DNA from: Luteimicrobium album
GTDB lineage: Bacteria; Actinomycetota; Actinomycetes; Actinomycetales; Cellulomonadaceae
DNA: 64,000 nucleotides
Assembly (NCBI RefSeq): GCF_030161555.1
Contig: NZ_BSUK01000001.1
Coordinates: 1,984,001-2,048,000 of the forward strand
Direction of reading: 5' to 3'
Shown here: piece after piece, positions 17,579 through 25,962 of the stretch
Numbering within the stretch: the first letter of the stretch is position 1
How the letters are laid out: each line of letters starts with the position of its first letter
Position numbers and translations under genes: made by a program
Notes under the pieces: model-generated
What the model was told of the DNA's origin: nothing
What the model saw: only the letters and a program-made list of their open reading frames with translations
Databases searched by the model: none

Positions 17579-18402
17579 TCAGCTGCGGGCGAGGTGGGCG
17601 AGCTGCACGCGCACGCTCTGGGTGGCGGCGGGAAGGAGGCTCACGTCGACGTCCGGATAGACCCGTTCGACGACGGCGCGCACCACGGTGTCGTCCGTCG
17701 CTGCGGGCAGCCCGAGGTCGAGGAGCGCGGCGCGGACCGCCTCGAGTCGCTCGACCCGATGCGCCCGGTACACGGCGACCCGCGCCCCGAGGTCCTCGAT
17801 GACGGGCCCGTGCCCGGGCAGGCCGACGACGGAAGTCTCCGTGTCGTGGCTCACGGCGGCCAGCCGGTCGAGCGACATGAGATAGTCGCCGAGGTCGCCG
17901 CCGTCGCGTTCCATGAGAACGGTGCTGCCGGTTCCGAGCACCGTGTCGCCGGTGAGGACGACCCGTTCGCGCCGCAGGTGCAGGCTCACGGAGTCGGACG
18001 TGTGCCCGGGGGTCGCGATCACCTCGACCAGAAGCCCGTCGGCGTCGATCGTCTCGCCGTCGTGGAGCGGCGTCGTGTGCGGCGAGCCGAGCTCCCTCAA
18101 GGCGGACCGGACGGGCGCGCGGACGTCCTCCGCGAACCGTGCCGCACCTTCGGCGTGGTCCGCGTGACGGTGCGTGACGACGACGGCCGCGACCCAGCCT
18201 CGCCCGTCCCCGAGTGCGGCCTCGGCGACGCGAGTCAGATGGGGGTCGTCGTCGGGCCCGGGGTCCACGACCACGCATCCCGGGGCGCCGGGGTGCGGAG
18301 CACCCAGGTGTTGGTCCCGTCGAGCGTCATGGGGCCGGCGTTGTCGGCACGCACCAGGGTGGCCACGGGCGGCTGTCCGCGCAGCGGAGGGAAGGTGTTC
18401 AC
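17579..18402 (-). CDS. MBL-fold metallo-hydrolase (frame break near 18275)
   Basis: A metallo-beta-lactamase-fold hydrolase of 274 residues once one base is restored at the GGGG run near 18275. The N-terminus VNTFPPLRGQ and GPMTLDGTNTWVL is followed by DPGPDDDPHL, the zinc ligands in VVTHRHADHAEGAARF, then TPGHTSDSVSLHL, LTGDTVLGTG and VVGLPGHGPVIEDL. This is the arrangement of LACTB2/RNase-Z-like and thiolesterase members, and the substrate is unknown. The GTG at 18400 is chosen because ATG codons slightly upstream run into a stop. The gene has no operon partner. Confidence 0.75.
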
Positions 18403-18510
18403 GGATCCATGATCGCCGAGCCAGCGGGGGCTCCCGGGGTGGACCGCTGCGAAGTGAATCGATTTAGGTCCGTTATGCAGGCTTTGTTTCGCCCGAGCTT
18501 TCACCCGCAT

Positions 18511-18526
18511 TTGGTCAAGCGACCAA
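18511..18526. promoter_or_regulatory. Inverted repeat TTGGTC-AAGC-GACCAA upstream of the adhesin gene
   Basis: A perfect six-base inverted repeat with a four-base spacer, 109 bases before the adhesin GTG in an AT-richer stretch (18470-18540) that probably holds its promoter. It could be an operator or a small hairpin. No regulator gene is adjacent. Confidence 0.3.
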
Positions 18527-18634
18527 GGGCGACTTCGTTACCGTCGAGTCAGCGTCGACGCTTCGGGGGCAGCTTCGGACGCCGGGCCCGACGCCGGGCC
18601 GCACCTGACCGAGACATCAACGAGGGGTAAGTCT

Positions 18635-21049
18635 GTGCCTGTTCTGCCTCAGTACCGACGACGACGGGGCGTGCTCGCCGCGCTGCTCGCTGCCTTGACG
18701 CTCGTGCTCGGGACGCTCGTCGTGGGCGGCACCGCCCACGCGGCCGACTCGTCCGGCAACACGATCGTCTTCGACGACGTGCAGTTCCAGAACACCCACT
18801 TCACCGACGGCGACAGCCAGAAGGTCAGCGCCTCGTGGCACGTGGACGGCGACGCCAAAGCGCCGATCACCGTCACGATGGACCTGCCGGACTGGCTCCA
18901 CGGCCAGGCCCGGCTGATCACCGTGACCGGCGACGATGGCTCCGAGATCGGCCAGTGCCAGGTCACGACCGAGAACATCACGTGCACCATCACCGACGAG
19001 GCGTACGTCGCGTCGCACGAGAAGAGCTTCCACGGACAGTTCTCCTTCAACGTGACGTCGGCGCTCGGCAACTCGACCACCGAGACCAAGGACGAGACCG
19101 TCGGCGGCAAGCACTTCCAGTTCACCGTCGAGCCCAAGCCGGGCGACAACGGCGGCACCGGACAGGTCTGCCAGACGGGCTGCGACTTCACGCGCACCAA
19201 CCCGGAGAAGTTCGGCCAGTACCTGCAGGCGACCAAGCCCGGCGAGCAGGACCGCATCCGCTGGGTCGTGCGTGTCGGGGACGTGCCGGACGGCACCCAG
19301 GAGGGCGAGACCGGCAAGATGGGCGCGCCCATTGCCCCGGGCAAGAAGGTCGTCGTCACGGACCCGGGCATCACGGATGGGATGACGATCGACCACGTTG
19401 AGATCTGGGCCTCCGACACCGCGCACCGCGGGAACGACGGCCGTGAGGGCATCGTGCTGGTCAGGTCGGCGTCTGACGATCCCGCGTACACATGGAACGC
19501 TGACAAGACGTCCGTCTCGTGGACCGTGCCGCCCGTAGAGACCGGGTCGGTCGACGACGGCAACCGCCGCCTCGGCGGCTGGGTCTACGAGGTCCAGTGG
19601 TTCGTCACGCTCGACGACCACGGGACGTCGGCGACGTACTACAACGACGCGAGCTACACGGTCGACGGGAACTCCACCGGCGTGCTGCACGGCAAGGTCG
19701 AGAACTCGGGTGGTTCCGCGAGCGCCGTCGGCACCAACGAGGGCCAGCTCGCGATCACGAAGAAGCTCACCGGCGACGCGGACTTCGGCACCTCGCCCCG
19801 CTTCGACGTGACCGTCACCGCGTTCGATAAGGACGGCGCGAAGATCGGCACCGAGACCGGGTCCATCGCCGACGGAGAGACGTTCACGACCAAGACGTAC
19901 CCCGCGGGCACTCGTCTCGTCGTCACGGAGCACAAGCCTGACGCCCCGGACAACGTGACGTGGTCGTCGTCGTACTCGGACGCGACGTCCGGCGGCTCGT
20001 CTGACACCGACACCTACGAGGTCGTGCTGTCGTCCGACAACAAGAACCTCGGCCGCGTCAGCGCGGTGACGCTCACCAACACGGCGACCCTGCAGACGGG
20101 GACGTTCGCCGCGCACAAGAAGGTCGTCGAACAGGGCGGCTCGCACGCCGACCCCGACGCGACCTACACGCTGAAGTACAGCTACCCGGCTGACGCGGAG
20201 CGGGGCATCGCCGCGGGCTCCGGCGCGCTCGAGCTGCCCGGCGACGGGACCGTCGTCACGAGTGACGCGATCCCCGTGGGGGCGCACGTCTCCCTGTCGG
20301 AGGCCGATGCCTCTGCGGTCGCCGGAGCGACGTGGGAACAGCCCGTCATCACTCCCTCGGAGTTCGACGTCAAGGTCGGCGACAAGCCGTCCGCCGACGT
20401 GACCGTCACGAACACGCTGTCGGCCGACGTGGGAGGCTTCACGCTGACCAAGAGCGTGACCGGAGCAGGCGCGGACCTCGTCCCCGGCACCACGAGCTAC
20501 ACCGTGCACTACAGCTACCCGGCCGGTGACACGTTCCCGGCAGGAGAGGGCGACGTGACGGTGTTTGCCGGTGGCGCGCCGAAGGTCGTCGACGGGCTGC
20601 CCGCCGGTGCGGTCGTCACGCTCGAGGAGTCGGCTCCGCCACTGCTCGTGGGTGTCGTCTGGAACGGTGTCACGTTCAGCCAGGACCAGCTCACCGTGGT
20701 GAAGGGCGAGCTGACCGCGGTCAGCCTCGTCAACACGGCGGACGTCCTGCCTCCGACCCCGCCCGTCACGCCGACGACGCCGGTGACCCCGACGACGCCG
20801 GTGACCCCGACGACGCCGGTGACCCCGACGACGCCGGTCACGCCGACGACGCCGGTCACTTCGACACCTGCGCCGACGACGGTCGTGCTCGGCACGTCGG
20901 GCACGGCGACGACACAGGCGGCGACGACCCCGAGCACGGGTGTCCTGGCCAAGACGGGCGCGTCCGTGCTTCCCCTCGCCGCGCTGGGTGCCGTGCTCGT
21001 CCTGCTCGGTGCCGTCGCGCTGGTGCTGGTGCGGCGACGTCACGCCTGA
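18635..21049 (+). CDS. Sortase-anchored adhesin-like surface protein (DUF5979-type repeats, Thr-Pro stalk)
   Basis: An 804-residue wall protein. A signal peptide (LAALLAALTLVLGTLVVGG, then TAHA) precedes an N-terminal adhesin-like beta domain (to about residue 370). Three Ig-like modules start GQLAITKKLTGDAD, TGTFAAHKKVVEQGG and GGFTLTKSVTGAGAD, resembling DUF5979 and collagen-adhesin B-type repeats. A stalk of five VTPTTP units follows, then LAKTG, a hydrophobic helix and RRRHA. GTG 18635 is preceded by GAGGGG. Such proteins stand off the wall and bind surfaces or partners; the ligand is unknown. The gene is monocistronic, ending in a strong terminator. Confidence 0.85.
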   Translation: MPVLPQYRRRRGVLAALLAALTLVLGTLVVGGTAHAADSSGNTIVFDDVQFQNTHFTDGDSQKVSASWHVDGDAKAPITVTMDLPDWLHGQARLITVTGDDGSEIGQCQVTTENITCTITDEAYVASHEKSFHGQFSFNVTSALGNSTTETKDETVGGKHFQFTVEPKPGDNGGTGQVCQTGCDFTRTNPEKFGQYLQATKPGEQDRIRWVVRVGDVPDGTQEGETGKMGAPIAPGKKVVVTDPGITDGMTIDHVEIWASDTAHRGNDGREGIVLVRSASDDPAYTWNADKTSVSWTVPPVETGSVDDGNRRLGGWVYEVQWFVTLDDHGTSATYYNDASYTVDGNSTGVLHGKVENSGGSASAVGTNEGQLAITKKLTGDADFGTSPRFDVTVTAFDKDGAKIGTETGSIADGETFTTKTYPAGTRLVVTEHKPDAPDNVTWSSSYSDATSGGSSDTDTYEVVLSSDNKNLGRVSAVTLTNTATLQTGTFAAHKKVVEQGGSHADPDATYTLKYSYPADAERGIAAGSGALELPGDGTVVTSDAIPVGAHVSLSEADASAVAGATWEQPVITPSEFDVKVGDKPSADVTVTNTLSADVGGFTLTKSVTGAGADLVPGTTSYTVHYSYPAGDTFPAGEGDVTVFAGGAPKVVDGLPAGAVVTLEESAPPLLVGVVWNGVTFSQDQLTVVKGELTAVSLVNTADVLPPTPPVTPTTPVTPTTPVTPTTPVTPTTPVTPTTPVTSTPAPTTVVLGTSGTATTQAATTPSTGVLAKTGASVLPLAALGAVLVLLGAVALVLVRRRHA
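20765..20854 (+). repeat. Five tandem 18-base units encoding the VTPTTP stalk
   Basis: Five in-frame units of the form GTGACCCCGACGACGCCG encode VTPTTP. Copies two to four are identical in DNA; the first and fifth differ at two positions. Such tracts vary in copy number between strains and are also prone to assembly collapse. Confidence 0.9.
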
Positions 21050-21067
21050 CCGGACGTCGGCTGAGGT

Positions 21068-21108
21068 GAGGCCGCGCCCCGATCCGCAAGGTATCGGGGC
21101 GCGGCCTC
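21068..21108. terminator. Bidirectional terminator between adhesin and metZ
   Basis: GAGGCCGCGCCCCGAT pairs perfectly with ATCGGGGCGCGGCCTC across a nine-base loop. It lies between two convergent genes. Confidence 0.8.
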
Positions 21109-21153
21109 GGTCGTATTCCGTCGCGGGGAGGGATGAGTCCCCCGCCCCGTTCG

Positions 21154-22443
21154 TCAGTTCGCTGCGAGCGCCTGCTCGACGTCCTCGATCAGGTCGAGCG
21201 GGTCCTCGAGGCCCACGGACAGGCGCACGGTGGTCTCCGCGATCCCGACGGCGGCCCGTCCCTCCGCGCCGAGCTTGCGGTGGGTCGTGGTGGCGGGGTG
21301 GGTGATGAGTGACTTGGCGTCGCCGAGGTTGTTGGAGATGTCGACGACCTGGAGCGCGTCGAGGAATCCGAACGTGCGCTTCTTGGCGGCCGCGGGGTCG
21401 GTGCCCTCGGGCACGTCGAGGTCGAACGTCACCACGGTGCCGCCGCCGGCCTGCTGCGCGCGGGCGAGCTCGACCTGCGGGTGCGAGTCGAGGAACGGGT
21501 ACCGGACGCGGCCGACGCCCGGCAGCGTCTCGAGCGCGGTCGCGACCTGGAGCGCGGCGTCGTTCTGCGCTCGCACCCGGACGGGCAGGGTCTCGAGGCC
21601 CTTGAGCAGGACCCACGCGTTGAACGCGGACAGCGACGGCCCGGTGTTGCGGACGAACGTCTGGACGGGTCCCTCGAGGAACGCGGCCGACCCCAGGATC
21701 GCGCCGCCGAGCACGCGGCCCTGGCCGTCGATGTGCTTGGTCGCGGAGTACACGACGACGTCGGCACCGAGCTCGAGCGGCTTCTGCAGGACGGGCGTCG
21801 CGAACACGTTGTCGAGCACGACGACGGCGCCCGCGCGGTGCGCGAGGTCCGTCACGGCGCGCACGTCGACGAGGTCCTGCATGGGGTTGGACGGCGTCTC
21901 GAAGAAGACGACGTCGGCGGGGGTGGCGAGCGCCTCCTCCCACTGCGAGAGCACGTGACCGTCGACGTAGTCGACCTGGACGCCCCACTTGGCGAAGATC
22001 TCCTCGTAGATCACGACGGTCGACCCGAACAGGGCACGCGCCGACACGATCCGCGACCCCTGCCCGACGAGCGCCGCGAGGGCCGTGAACACGGCCGACA
22101 TCCCGGACGCGGTCGCGTAGCAGGCCTCGGCGCCCTCGATCAGGCGCAGGCGCTCCTCGAAGGTGTGCACGGTGGGGTTGCCGTAGCGGGAGTAGACGAA
22201 CCGCTCCTGCTCGCCCTTGAACGCGGCCTCGGCGTCGGCGGCCGAGTCGTAGACGTAGCCCTGCGTGAGGAACAGGCCCTCGGACGTCTCGGCGAAGTCG
22301 GAGCGACGGTGGCCGCCGCGGACGGCGAGGGTCGCGGGGCGCGCGGTCGCGGGCAGGGGTCCGCGGCCGGAGCCGCCGAAGAGGATGTCGTTGCCGCGCG
22401 GGCCCGTGGGGACGCCGCCCTCGGGCAGCGGCGACGGGCTCAC
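21154..22443 (-). CDS. metZ: O-succinylhomoserine sulfhydrylase
   Basis: A 429-residue PLP enzyme of the Cys/Met metabolism family. It carries YVYDSAADAEAAFKGEQ, RYGNPTVHTFEERLRLIEGA, the PLP phosphate site SGMSAVFTAL and the Schiff-base lysine in VVYSATKHIDGQGRVLGG. The segment FVRNTGPSLSAFNAWVLLKG and the overall length fit MetZ, which makes homocysteine directly from O-succinylhomoserine and sulfide; cystathionine gamma-synthase is the closest alternative. Its GTG overlaps the rhodanese stop by three bases, so the pair is coupled and both probably follow the SAM-type leader upstream. Confidence 0.88.
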   Translation of the reverse strand: MSPSPLPEGGVPTGPRGNDILFGGSGRGPLPATARPATLAVRGGHRRSDFAETSEGLFLTQGYVYDSAADAEAAFKGEQERFVYSRYGNPTVHTFEERLRLIEGAEACYATASGMSAVFTALAALVGQGSRIVSARALFGSTVVIYEEIFAKWGVQVDYVDGHVLSQWEEALATPADVVFFETPSNPMQDLVDVRAVTDLAHRAGAVVVLDNVFATPVLQKPLELGADVVVYSATKHIDGQGRVLGGAILGSAAFLEGPVQTFVRNTGPSLSAFNAWVLLKGLETLPVRVRAQNDAALQVATALETLPGVGRVRYPFLDSHPQVELARAQQAGGGTVVTFDLDVPEGTDPAAAKKRTFGFLDALQVVDISNNLGDAKSLITHPATTTHRKLGAEGRAAVGIAETTVRLSVGLEDPLDLIEDVEQALAAN

Positions 22444-22871
22444 TGCTGCTTCCAGGGGAGTCCGGCGACCTTCCAGCCCTCGCGGTTGCGGACGCCGTCG
22501 AGCCCCGGGGCGCCCTCGAAGCCCTCGAGGACGTTGTACGAGGGGCCGATCCCGGCCTGCGTCGCGAGGCGCGCGGCGCCGATGGAGCGTTGGCCGGAGC
22601 GGCACAGGAACACGACGGGACCGTGGGTGACCCCGGCGGCCTGGAGCGAGTCGAGGAACGCCGGGTTGGGGCGGCCGTCGTCGGTGACCCACTCGTCGAA
22701 CACGGTCTCCTTGCCGAGCTCGGCCGTGTCGGGGACGCCGATCGCGCGCCACTCGCCGTCGGTGCGCACGTCCACGAGGACGGCGGCAGGGTCGTCGCGC
22801 AGCAGGTCCCACGCCTGCTGGGGGGTGAGGTCGCCGGCATACCCGTCGGCGGGTCGGGCGGTCACGCTCAT
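22440..22871 (-). CDS. Rhodanese-domain sulfurtransferase
   Basis: A 143-residue single rhodanese domain: LTPQQAWDLLRDDPAAVLVD, then the persulfide-forming cysteine in VVFLCRSGQRSIGAA, and ending VAGLPWKQQ. Such small rhodaneses pass sulfane sulfur and are commonly paired with metZ in actinobacteria, where they may deliver sulfide. ATG 22871 is preceded by GGAGGAGG, the best ribosome site in the area. The open frame extends far upstream through the leader but without a plausible start, so the longer version is rejected. Confidence 0.85.
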   Translation of the reverse strand: MSVTARPADGYAGDLTPQQAWDLLRDDPAAVLVDVRTDGEWRAIGVPDTAELGKETVFDEWVTDDGRPNPAFLDSLQAAGVTHGPVVFLCRSGQRSIGAARLATQAGIGPSYNVLEGFEGAPGLDGVRNREGWKVAGLPWKQQ

Positions 22872-22883
22872 GAGGCCTCCTCC

Positions 22884-23010
22884 GGCGCGTCGCGCACGAC
22901 GCGCCCCATCGGTCGTGGCGTTAGCACCCTCGGCCGGGCCGCCCGCCGTCGAGGCGAGAGGTCCGCGGGTTGCTGCGGCGTCGTCGTGCCACGTCACTCG
23001 GCCGCTCCGG
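22884..23010 (-). ncRNA. Candidate SAM-responsive (S-box-like) leader of rhodanese-metZ
   Basis: On the minus strand the leader contains GACGCCGCAGCAACC and, about 45 bases later, GAGGGTGCTAACGCC. The pair GCAACC ... GGTGCTAA is the hallmark of SAM-I type ligand cores. CGTGGC and GCCACG could close a helix around them. Between this core and the ribosome site is a nine-base hairpin (GGCGCGTCG / CGACGCGCC, 22884-22905) directly next to GGAGGAGG, fitting control of translation. The downstream metZ is a normal target for SAM control. The class is not secure, since the 5' part does not match the textbook S-box. Confidence 0.5.
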
Positions 23011-23112
23011 ATGGACCCTGCGATCGTACGTCGGCCGCCTGCGCCGTCCCACATCGCGAGACGTTCCGCCCGGCCGTTGACACCCGTCGGCCCGCTCGCG
23101 GAGCATGGGCGG

Positions 23113-23250
23113 CAGGTCATGAGCGCCAGCCGCCCACCCGACGTCCCGTCGGGCGGGCACAGCCCCGGCTTGCTGGCCGGCAACCCTCCTCCTGCGGCGG
23201 GGTGCCCCGGGTGACGACCAGGCCCACGCCGCGGCGGCGTCGGGCAAGCG
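23113..23250 (+). ncRNA. SAM-IV riboswitch upstream of class V aminotransferase
   Basis: The leader reads GGTCATGAGCGCCAGCC, then CCCCGGCTTGCTGGCCGG, CAACCCTCCTCCTGCGG, CGGGGTGCCCCGGGTGACG and ACCAGGCC. This order matches the actinobacterial SAM-IV consensus as I know it: GGTCATGAG opening P1, the GGCAACC core, the GGGGTGC segment and the closing GTGAxGACC, followed by a pseudoknot region rich in GCGGCGG. SAM-IV binds S-adenosylmethionine and lowers expression of sulfur genes. It ends about 40 bases before the ATG of the aminotransferase, suggesting control near the ribosome site. Confidence 0.85.
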
Positions 23251-23292
23251 CGGGGACGGCGGACGCCGTGCCCCCTGACCGCTGGAGGCACC

Positions 23293-24738
23293 ATGACGAC
23301 CACCGACACCCTGACCTGTCCGACGGCCGTGGCCCCGGCCACCGCCGGGCCCCTTCTGCCCGTCGTCGGCTCCGACACGCTCGTCCCGCTCGTCGACGGC
23401 CGCAGCCTCCCGTACGCGAACCTCGACGTCGCGGCGTCCGCGCCCGCGCTGCGTTCGGTCGCGGACCGGGTCGCCGAGGTCCTGCCGCTCTACGCGAGCG
23501 TGCACCGCGGAGCGGGCTACCTCTCGCAGGTCTCGACCGCGCTCTACGAGGCGTCGCGCCAGGGGATCGGGGCGTTCGTGGGTGCCCGGCCCGACGACGT
23601 CACGGTCGTCGTCCGGAACACCACCGACGCGACCAACCTTCTCGCCGGGTGCGTGCCGGCCGCCGCGTCGGGAGCGCCCGGGCGGGTGCTCGTCCTCGAC
23701 GCCGAGCACCACGCGAACCTCCTGCCGTGGCGCGGCGCGAGCGGCGCTGCGGTGCGTGCCACCACGGTCGAGGCGGCCCCCACCGTCGACGCGACCCTCG
23801 ACGCGCTGCGGGCCGAGCTCGACACGGCGCTCGCGGCCGGCGACCCCTACGCGCTCGTCGCGGTCACGGGCGCGTCCAACGTCACGGGCGAGTCGCTGCC
23901 CGTCGCCGCGGTCGTCGCGCTCGCGCACGACGCCGGGGCCCGCCTGTTCCTCGACGGCGCCCAGCTCGTCCCGCACCGCCGCTTCTCGCTGGCCGCGACC
24001 GGCGTCGACTACGTCGCGTTCTCCGGCCACAAGACGTACGCGCCCTACGGGGCCGGCGCGCTCGTCGGGCGGCGCGACTGGCTCGACGCCGGCACGCCCT
24101 ACCTGGCGGGCGGCGGCGCGGTCCGCAACGTCACGGTCGACGACGTCGTCTGGCAGAGCGCGCCCGCGCGGCACGAGGCGGGCTCGCCCAACGTCCTCGG
24201 CGCGGTCGCGCTCGCGGCGGCGTGCGGTGCTCTGGGTGCCGTGGACCCGGAGGCGCTCGTCGCCCACGAGCGGGCGCTGCGCGAACGCCTCGTCACCGGG
24301 CTCGAGGCCATCCCCGGCGTGCGCGTCGTGCGGGTCTGGGAGGACGCGGTCGACCCGGTCGGCGTCGTGACGTTCGCCGTCGACGACCACGACCCCGGGC
24401 TCGTCGCCGCCTACCTGTCGGCCGAGCACGGCATCGGGGTGCGTGACGGGCGCTTCTGCGCGCACCCCCTGCTGCGGCGCCTCGGGCACGCTGCGGGTGC
24501 GATCCGCGCGAGCGTCGGCGTCGGGACCTCCGGCGAGGAGGTCGAGCGCCTGCTCGGCGCGCTCGAGACGTTCGTGACCGACGGGCCGTCTGCGAGCTAC
24601 GCCGTCGTGGACGGGCTGTGGGTCGTCGAGGACGACCCCCGCCCGCTGCCCGAGGCGTCGGGACTCTCGGGGCTGGTGGCGACCGCGGCCGCCGGGTTCA
24701 TCGCCGAGTCCGCGGGCTGCGGCCCGGCGCTCGACTAG
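23293..24738 (+). CDS. Class V aminotransferase / cysteine desulfurase-like PLP enzyme
   Basis: A 481-residue fold-type I PLP enzyme. The N-terminal third has LPYANLDVAASAPALRS and VHRGAGYLSQ as in SufS/CsdA proteins. Further on are LDAEHHANLLPW, LFLDGAQLVPHRRF (cofactor aspartate), the Schiff-base lysine in YVAFSGHKTYAPYGAGALVG, and a possible persulfide cysteine in DGRFCAHPLL. The C-terminal 60 residues (VVDGLWVVEDDPRPLPEASG) extend beyond the usual desulfurase. Control by a SAM-IV riboswitch implies a role in sulfur amino acid metabolism. The exact reaction is not established. The stop TAG lies within the target duplication of the adjacent IS. Confidence 0.8.
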   Translation: MTTTDTLTCPTAVAPATAGPLLPVVGSDTLVPLVDGRSLPYANLDVAASAPALRSVADRVAEVLPLYASVHRGAGYLSQVSTALYEASRQGIGAFVGARPDDVTVVVRNTTDATNLLAGCVPAAASGAPGRVLVLDAEHHANLLPWRGASGAAVRATTVEAAPTVDATLDALRAELDTALAAGDPYALVAVTGASNVTGESLPVAAVVALAHDAGARLFLDGAQLVPHRRFSLAATGVDYVAFSGHKTYAPYGAGALVGRRDWLDAGTPYLAGGGAVRNVTVDDVVWQSAPARHEAGSPNVLGAVALAAACGALGAVDPEALVAHERALRERLVTGLEAIPGVRVVRVWEDAVDPVGVVTFAVDDHDPGLVAAYLSAEHGIGVRDGRFCAHPLLRRLGHAAGAIRASVGVGTSGEEVERLLGALETFVTDGPSASYAVVDGLWVVEDDPRPLPEASGLSGLVATAAAGFIAESAGCGPALD

Positions 24739-24739
24739 G
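24734..24739. repeat. Target-site duplication ACTAGG of IS481-family copy 2 (partner at 25849-25854)
   Basis: ACTAGG flanks the second copy on both sides, again of the form NCTAGN. The left copy contains the aminotransferase stop codon TAG on the plus strand and, read on the minus strand, the transposase stop codon TAG. Confidence 0.92.
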
Positions 24740-25733
24740 TGTGATGTCCAGGCAGGTTGTTGTCGATCCTGCTGATGGGTGGGGCTCCGATGGCGGAGTG
24801 GTGCCTGTGGTGATTGTAGAAGTGGAGCCAGCCGGGTAGCGCGGATCGGCGCTCGGATTCGGATCCGTAGAAGCGGGCGTAGGCCCAGCCGTCGGCGAGG
24901 GTGCGGTGGAAGCGCTCGATCTTCCCGTTGGTCTGCGGCCGGTAGGGGCGGGTCTTCTTCGCGGTGATCCCGAGCTGCGTGCAGGCGTCGCGCCAGGCGT
25001 GGGACTTGTAGGCAGACCCGTTGTCCGAGAGAACCCGCTCGACGGTGACGCCGCGGGCAGCGAACCAGGACACCGCGCGGCGCAGGACACCGATCGCGGT
25101 GTCTGCCTTCTCGTCGGCATGGATCTCTGCGTAGGCGACGCGGGAGTGGTCGTCGATCACGGTATGCACGAACGCAGTGCCGAGCTTGGGCTCGTGACGG
25201 TGGTTCCTGTTCTTCGTGCGGTTGGCGGTGGCTTCCCGGTTGCGCTCGCCTTGGACGCGTCCGACGAATCGCCAGCCGCCACCATCGGGGATGTTGCCGA
25301 ACTTCGTGACGTCGACATGGATCAGCGAGCCGGGGTGGTCGTGCTCGTAACGGCGGATCGACTCACCGCTAACTCGGTCGATATGGCTGAGCCTGTTGAT
25401 CCGGCAGCGCACCAGGACCGCGTGAACGGTCGATGCGGGCAGGCCGAGCTCGCCGGCGATCTGTATCGGTCCCAGTCGGCGTCGCCACCGCCTCTTCACG
25501 ATCTGCTTAACCACGGGCAGTGGTGTCTTCGTCGGCATCGACCATGGTCGGCTCGAACGATCGGCCATCCCGGCGGGTCCCTCCGAACGCAGCCGGGCCG
25601 CCCACTTGCGGGCAGTGACGGGCGAGACCATGAACATCTTCGCTGCGACCTGCGGCGACCAGTGATCCTCGACGATCAAGCGCGCCAGCCGCAGCCGGGC
25701 ACGCGGGGTCAGAGCAGCGTTAGCGTGGGACAC
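24735..25733 (-). CDS. IS481-family transposase (copy 2)
   Basis: The 332-residue protein is identical to that of copy 1, including the DDE residues in HVDVTKFG, LSDNGSAYKS and GKIERFHRT. As in copy 1, the stop codon TAG comes from the duplicated target (CCTAGT on this strand). The two insertions have different flanks yet give the same C-terminus HHT, because the target always supplies C-TAG at the same phase. Confidence 0.95.
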   Translation of the reverse strand: MSHANAALTPRARLRLARLIVEDHWSPQVAAKMFMVSPVTARKWAARLRSEGPAGMADRSSRPWSMPTKTPLPVVKQIVKRRWRRRLGPIQIAGELGLPASTVHAVLVRCRINRLSHIDRVSGESIRRYEHDHPGSLIHVDVTKFGNIPDGGGWRFVGRVQGERNREATANRTKNRNHRHEPKLGTAFVHTVIDDHSRVAYAEIHADEKADTAIGVLRRAVSWFAARGVTVERVLSDNGSAYKSHAWRDACTQLGITAKKTRPYRPQTNGKIERFHRTLADGWAYARFYGSESERRSALPGWLHFYNHHRHHSAIGAPPISRIDNNLPGHHT

Positions 25734-25848
25734 GAGGGCCTCCCGGTTCGTGAAGCGGTTGAACTCAACAACTCCACTTCACAACCGGAGGCCCTCACCC
25801 TCAGCTCTTCACGGCCGTGTCGCCGAAACAACGTCCCTGGACATCACA
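24740..25848 (-). mobile_element. IS481-family insertion sequence, copy 2 (1109 bp, inverted relative to copy 1)
   Basis: It has the same length and the same TGTGATGTCCAGG termini as copy 1 and an ACTAGG duplication. It begins one base after the stop codon of the SAM-IV-controlled aminotransferase gene and separates it from its native 3' region. The two inverted copies are about 20 kb apart, so recombination between them would invert the segment from the surface locus to the sulfur genes. Confidence 0.95.
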
Positions 25849-25866
25849 ACTAGGGCGCCGAACCTC

Positions 25867-25934
25867 GCCGAGCAAGCGAGTCCGACGTCCAGCAAGCGGG
25901 TGTTCGCTGCTTGCTCGGTGTCGAACCCGCTTGT
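25867..25934. repeat. Interlaced inverted repeats downstream of IS copy 2
   Basis: CCGAGCAAGC (25868-25877) pairs with GCTTGCTCGG (25909-25918), while CAAGCGGG with TTCG (25893-25906) pairs with CGAACCCGCTTG (25922-25933). The order a-b-a'-b' means the two stems overlap, so they form either mutually exclusive hairpins or a pseudoknot. Before the insertion this was the 3' region of the aminotransferase gene and the 5' region of the DUF1990 gene. Confidence 0.5.
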
Positions 25935-25962
25935 TCGGCGGGCGGGGCCTATCGTTCCTGGC

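Noticed and set aside
18617..22840. 1407-codon open frame on the minus strand
   Set aside because: It runs antisense through the adhesin gene and out of frame through metZ, is rich in Arg and Pro, and has no domain. It is a shadow of high-GC codon use.
22905..23000. Cysteine-codon leader peptide before rhodanese-metZ
   Set aside because: The open frame has no run of cysteine or methionine codons, while the GCAACC and GGTGCTAA cores favour an RNA ligand site.
22440..23378. Long N-terminal extension of the rhodanese
   Set aside because: The extension covers both SAM-type leaders and lacks domain similarity. The ATG at 22871 has a strong ribosome site.
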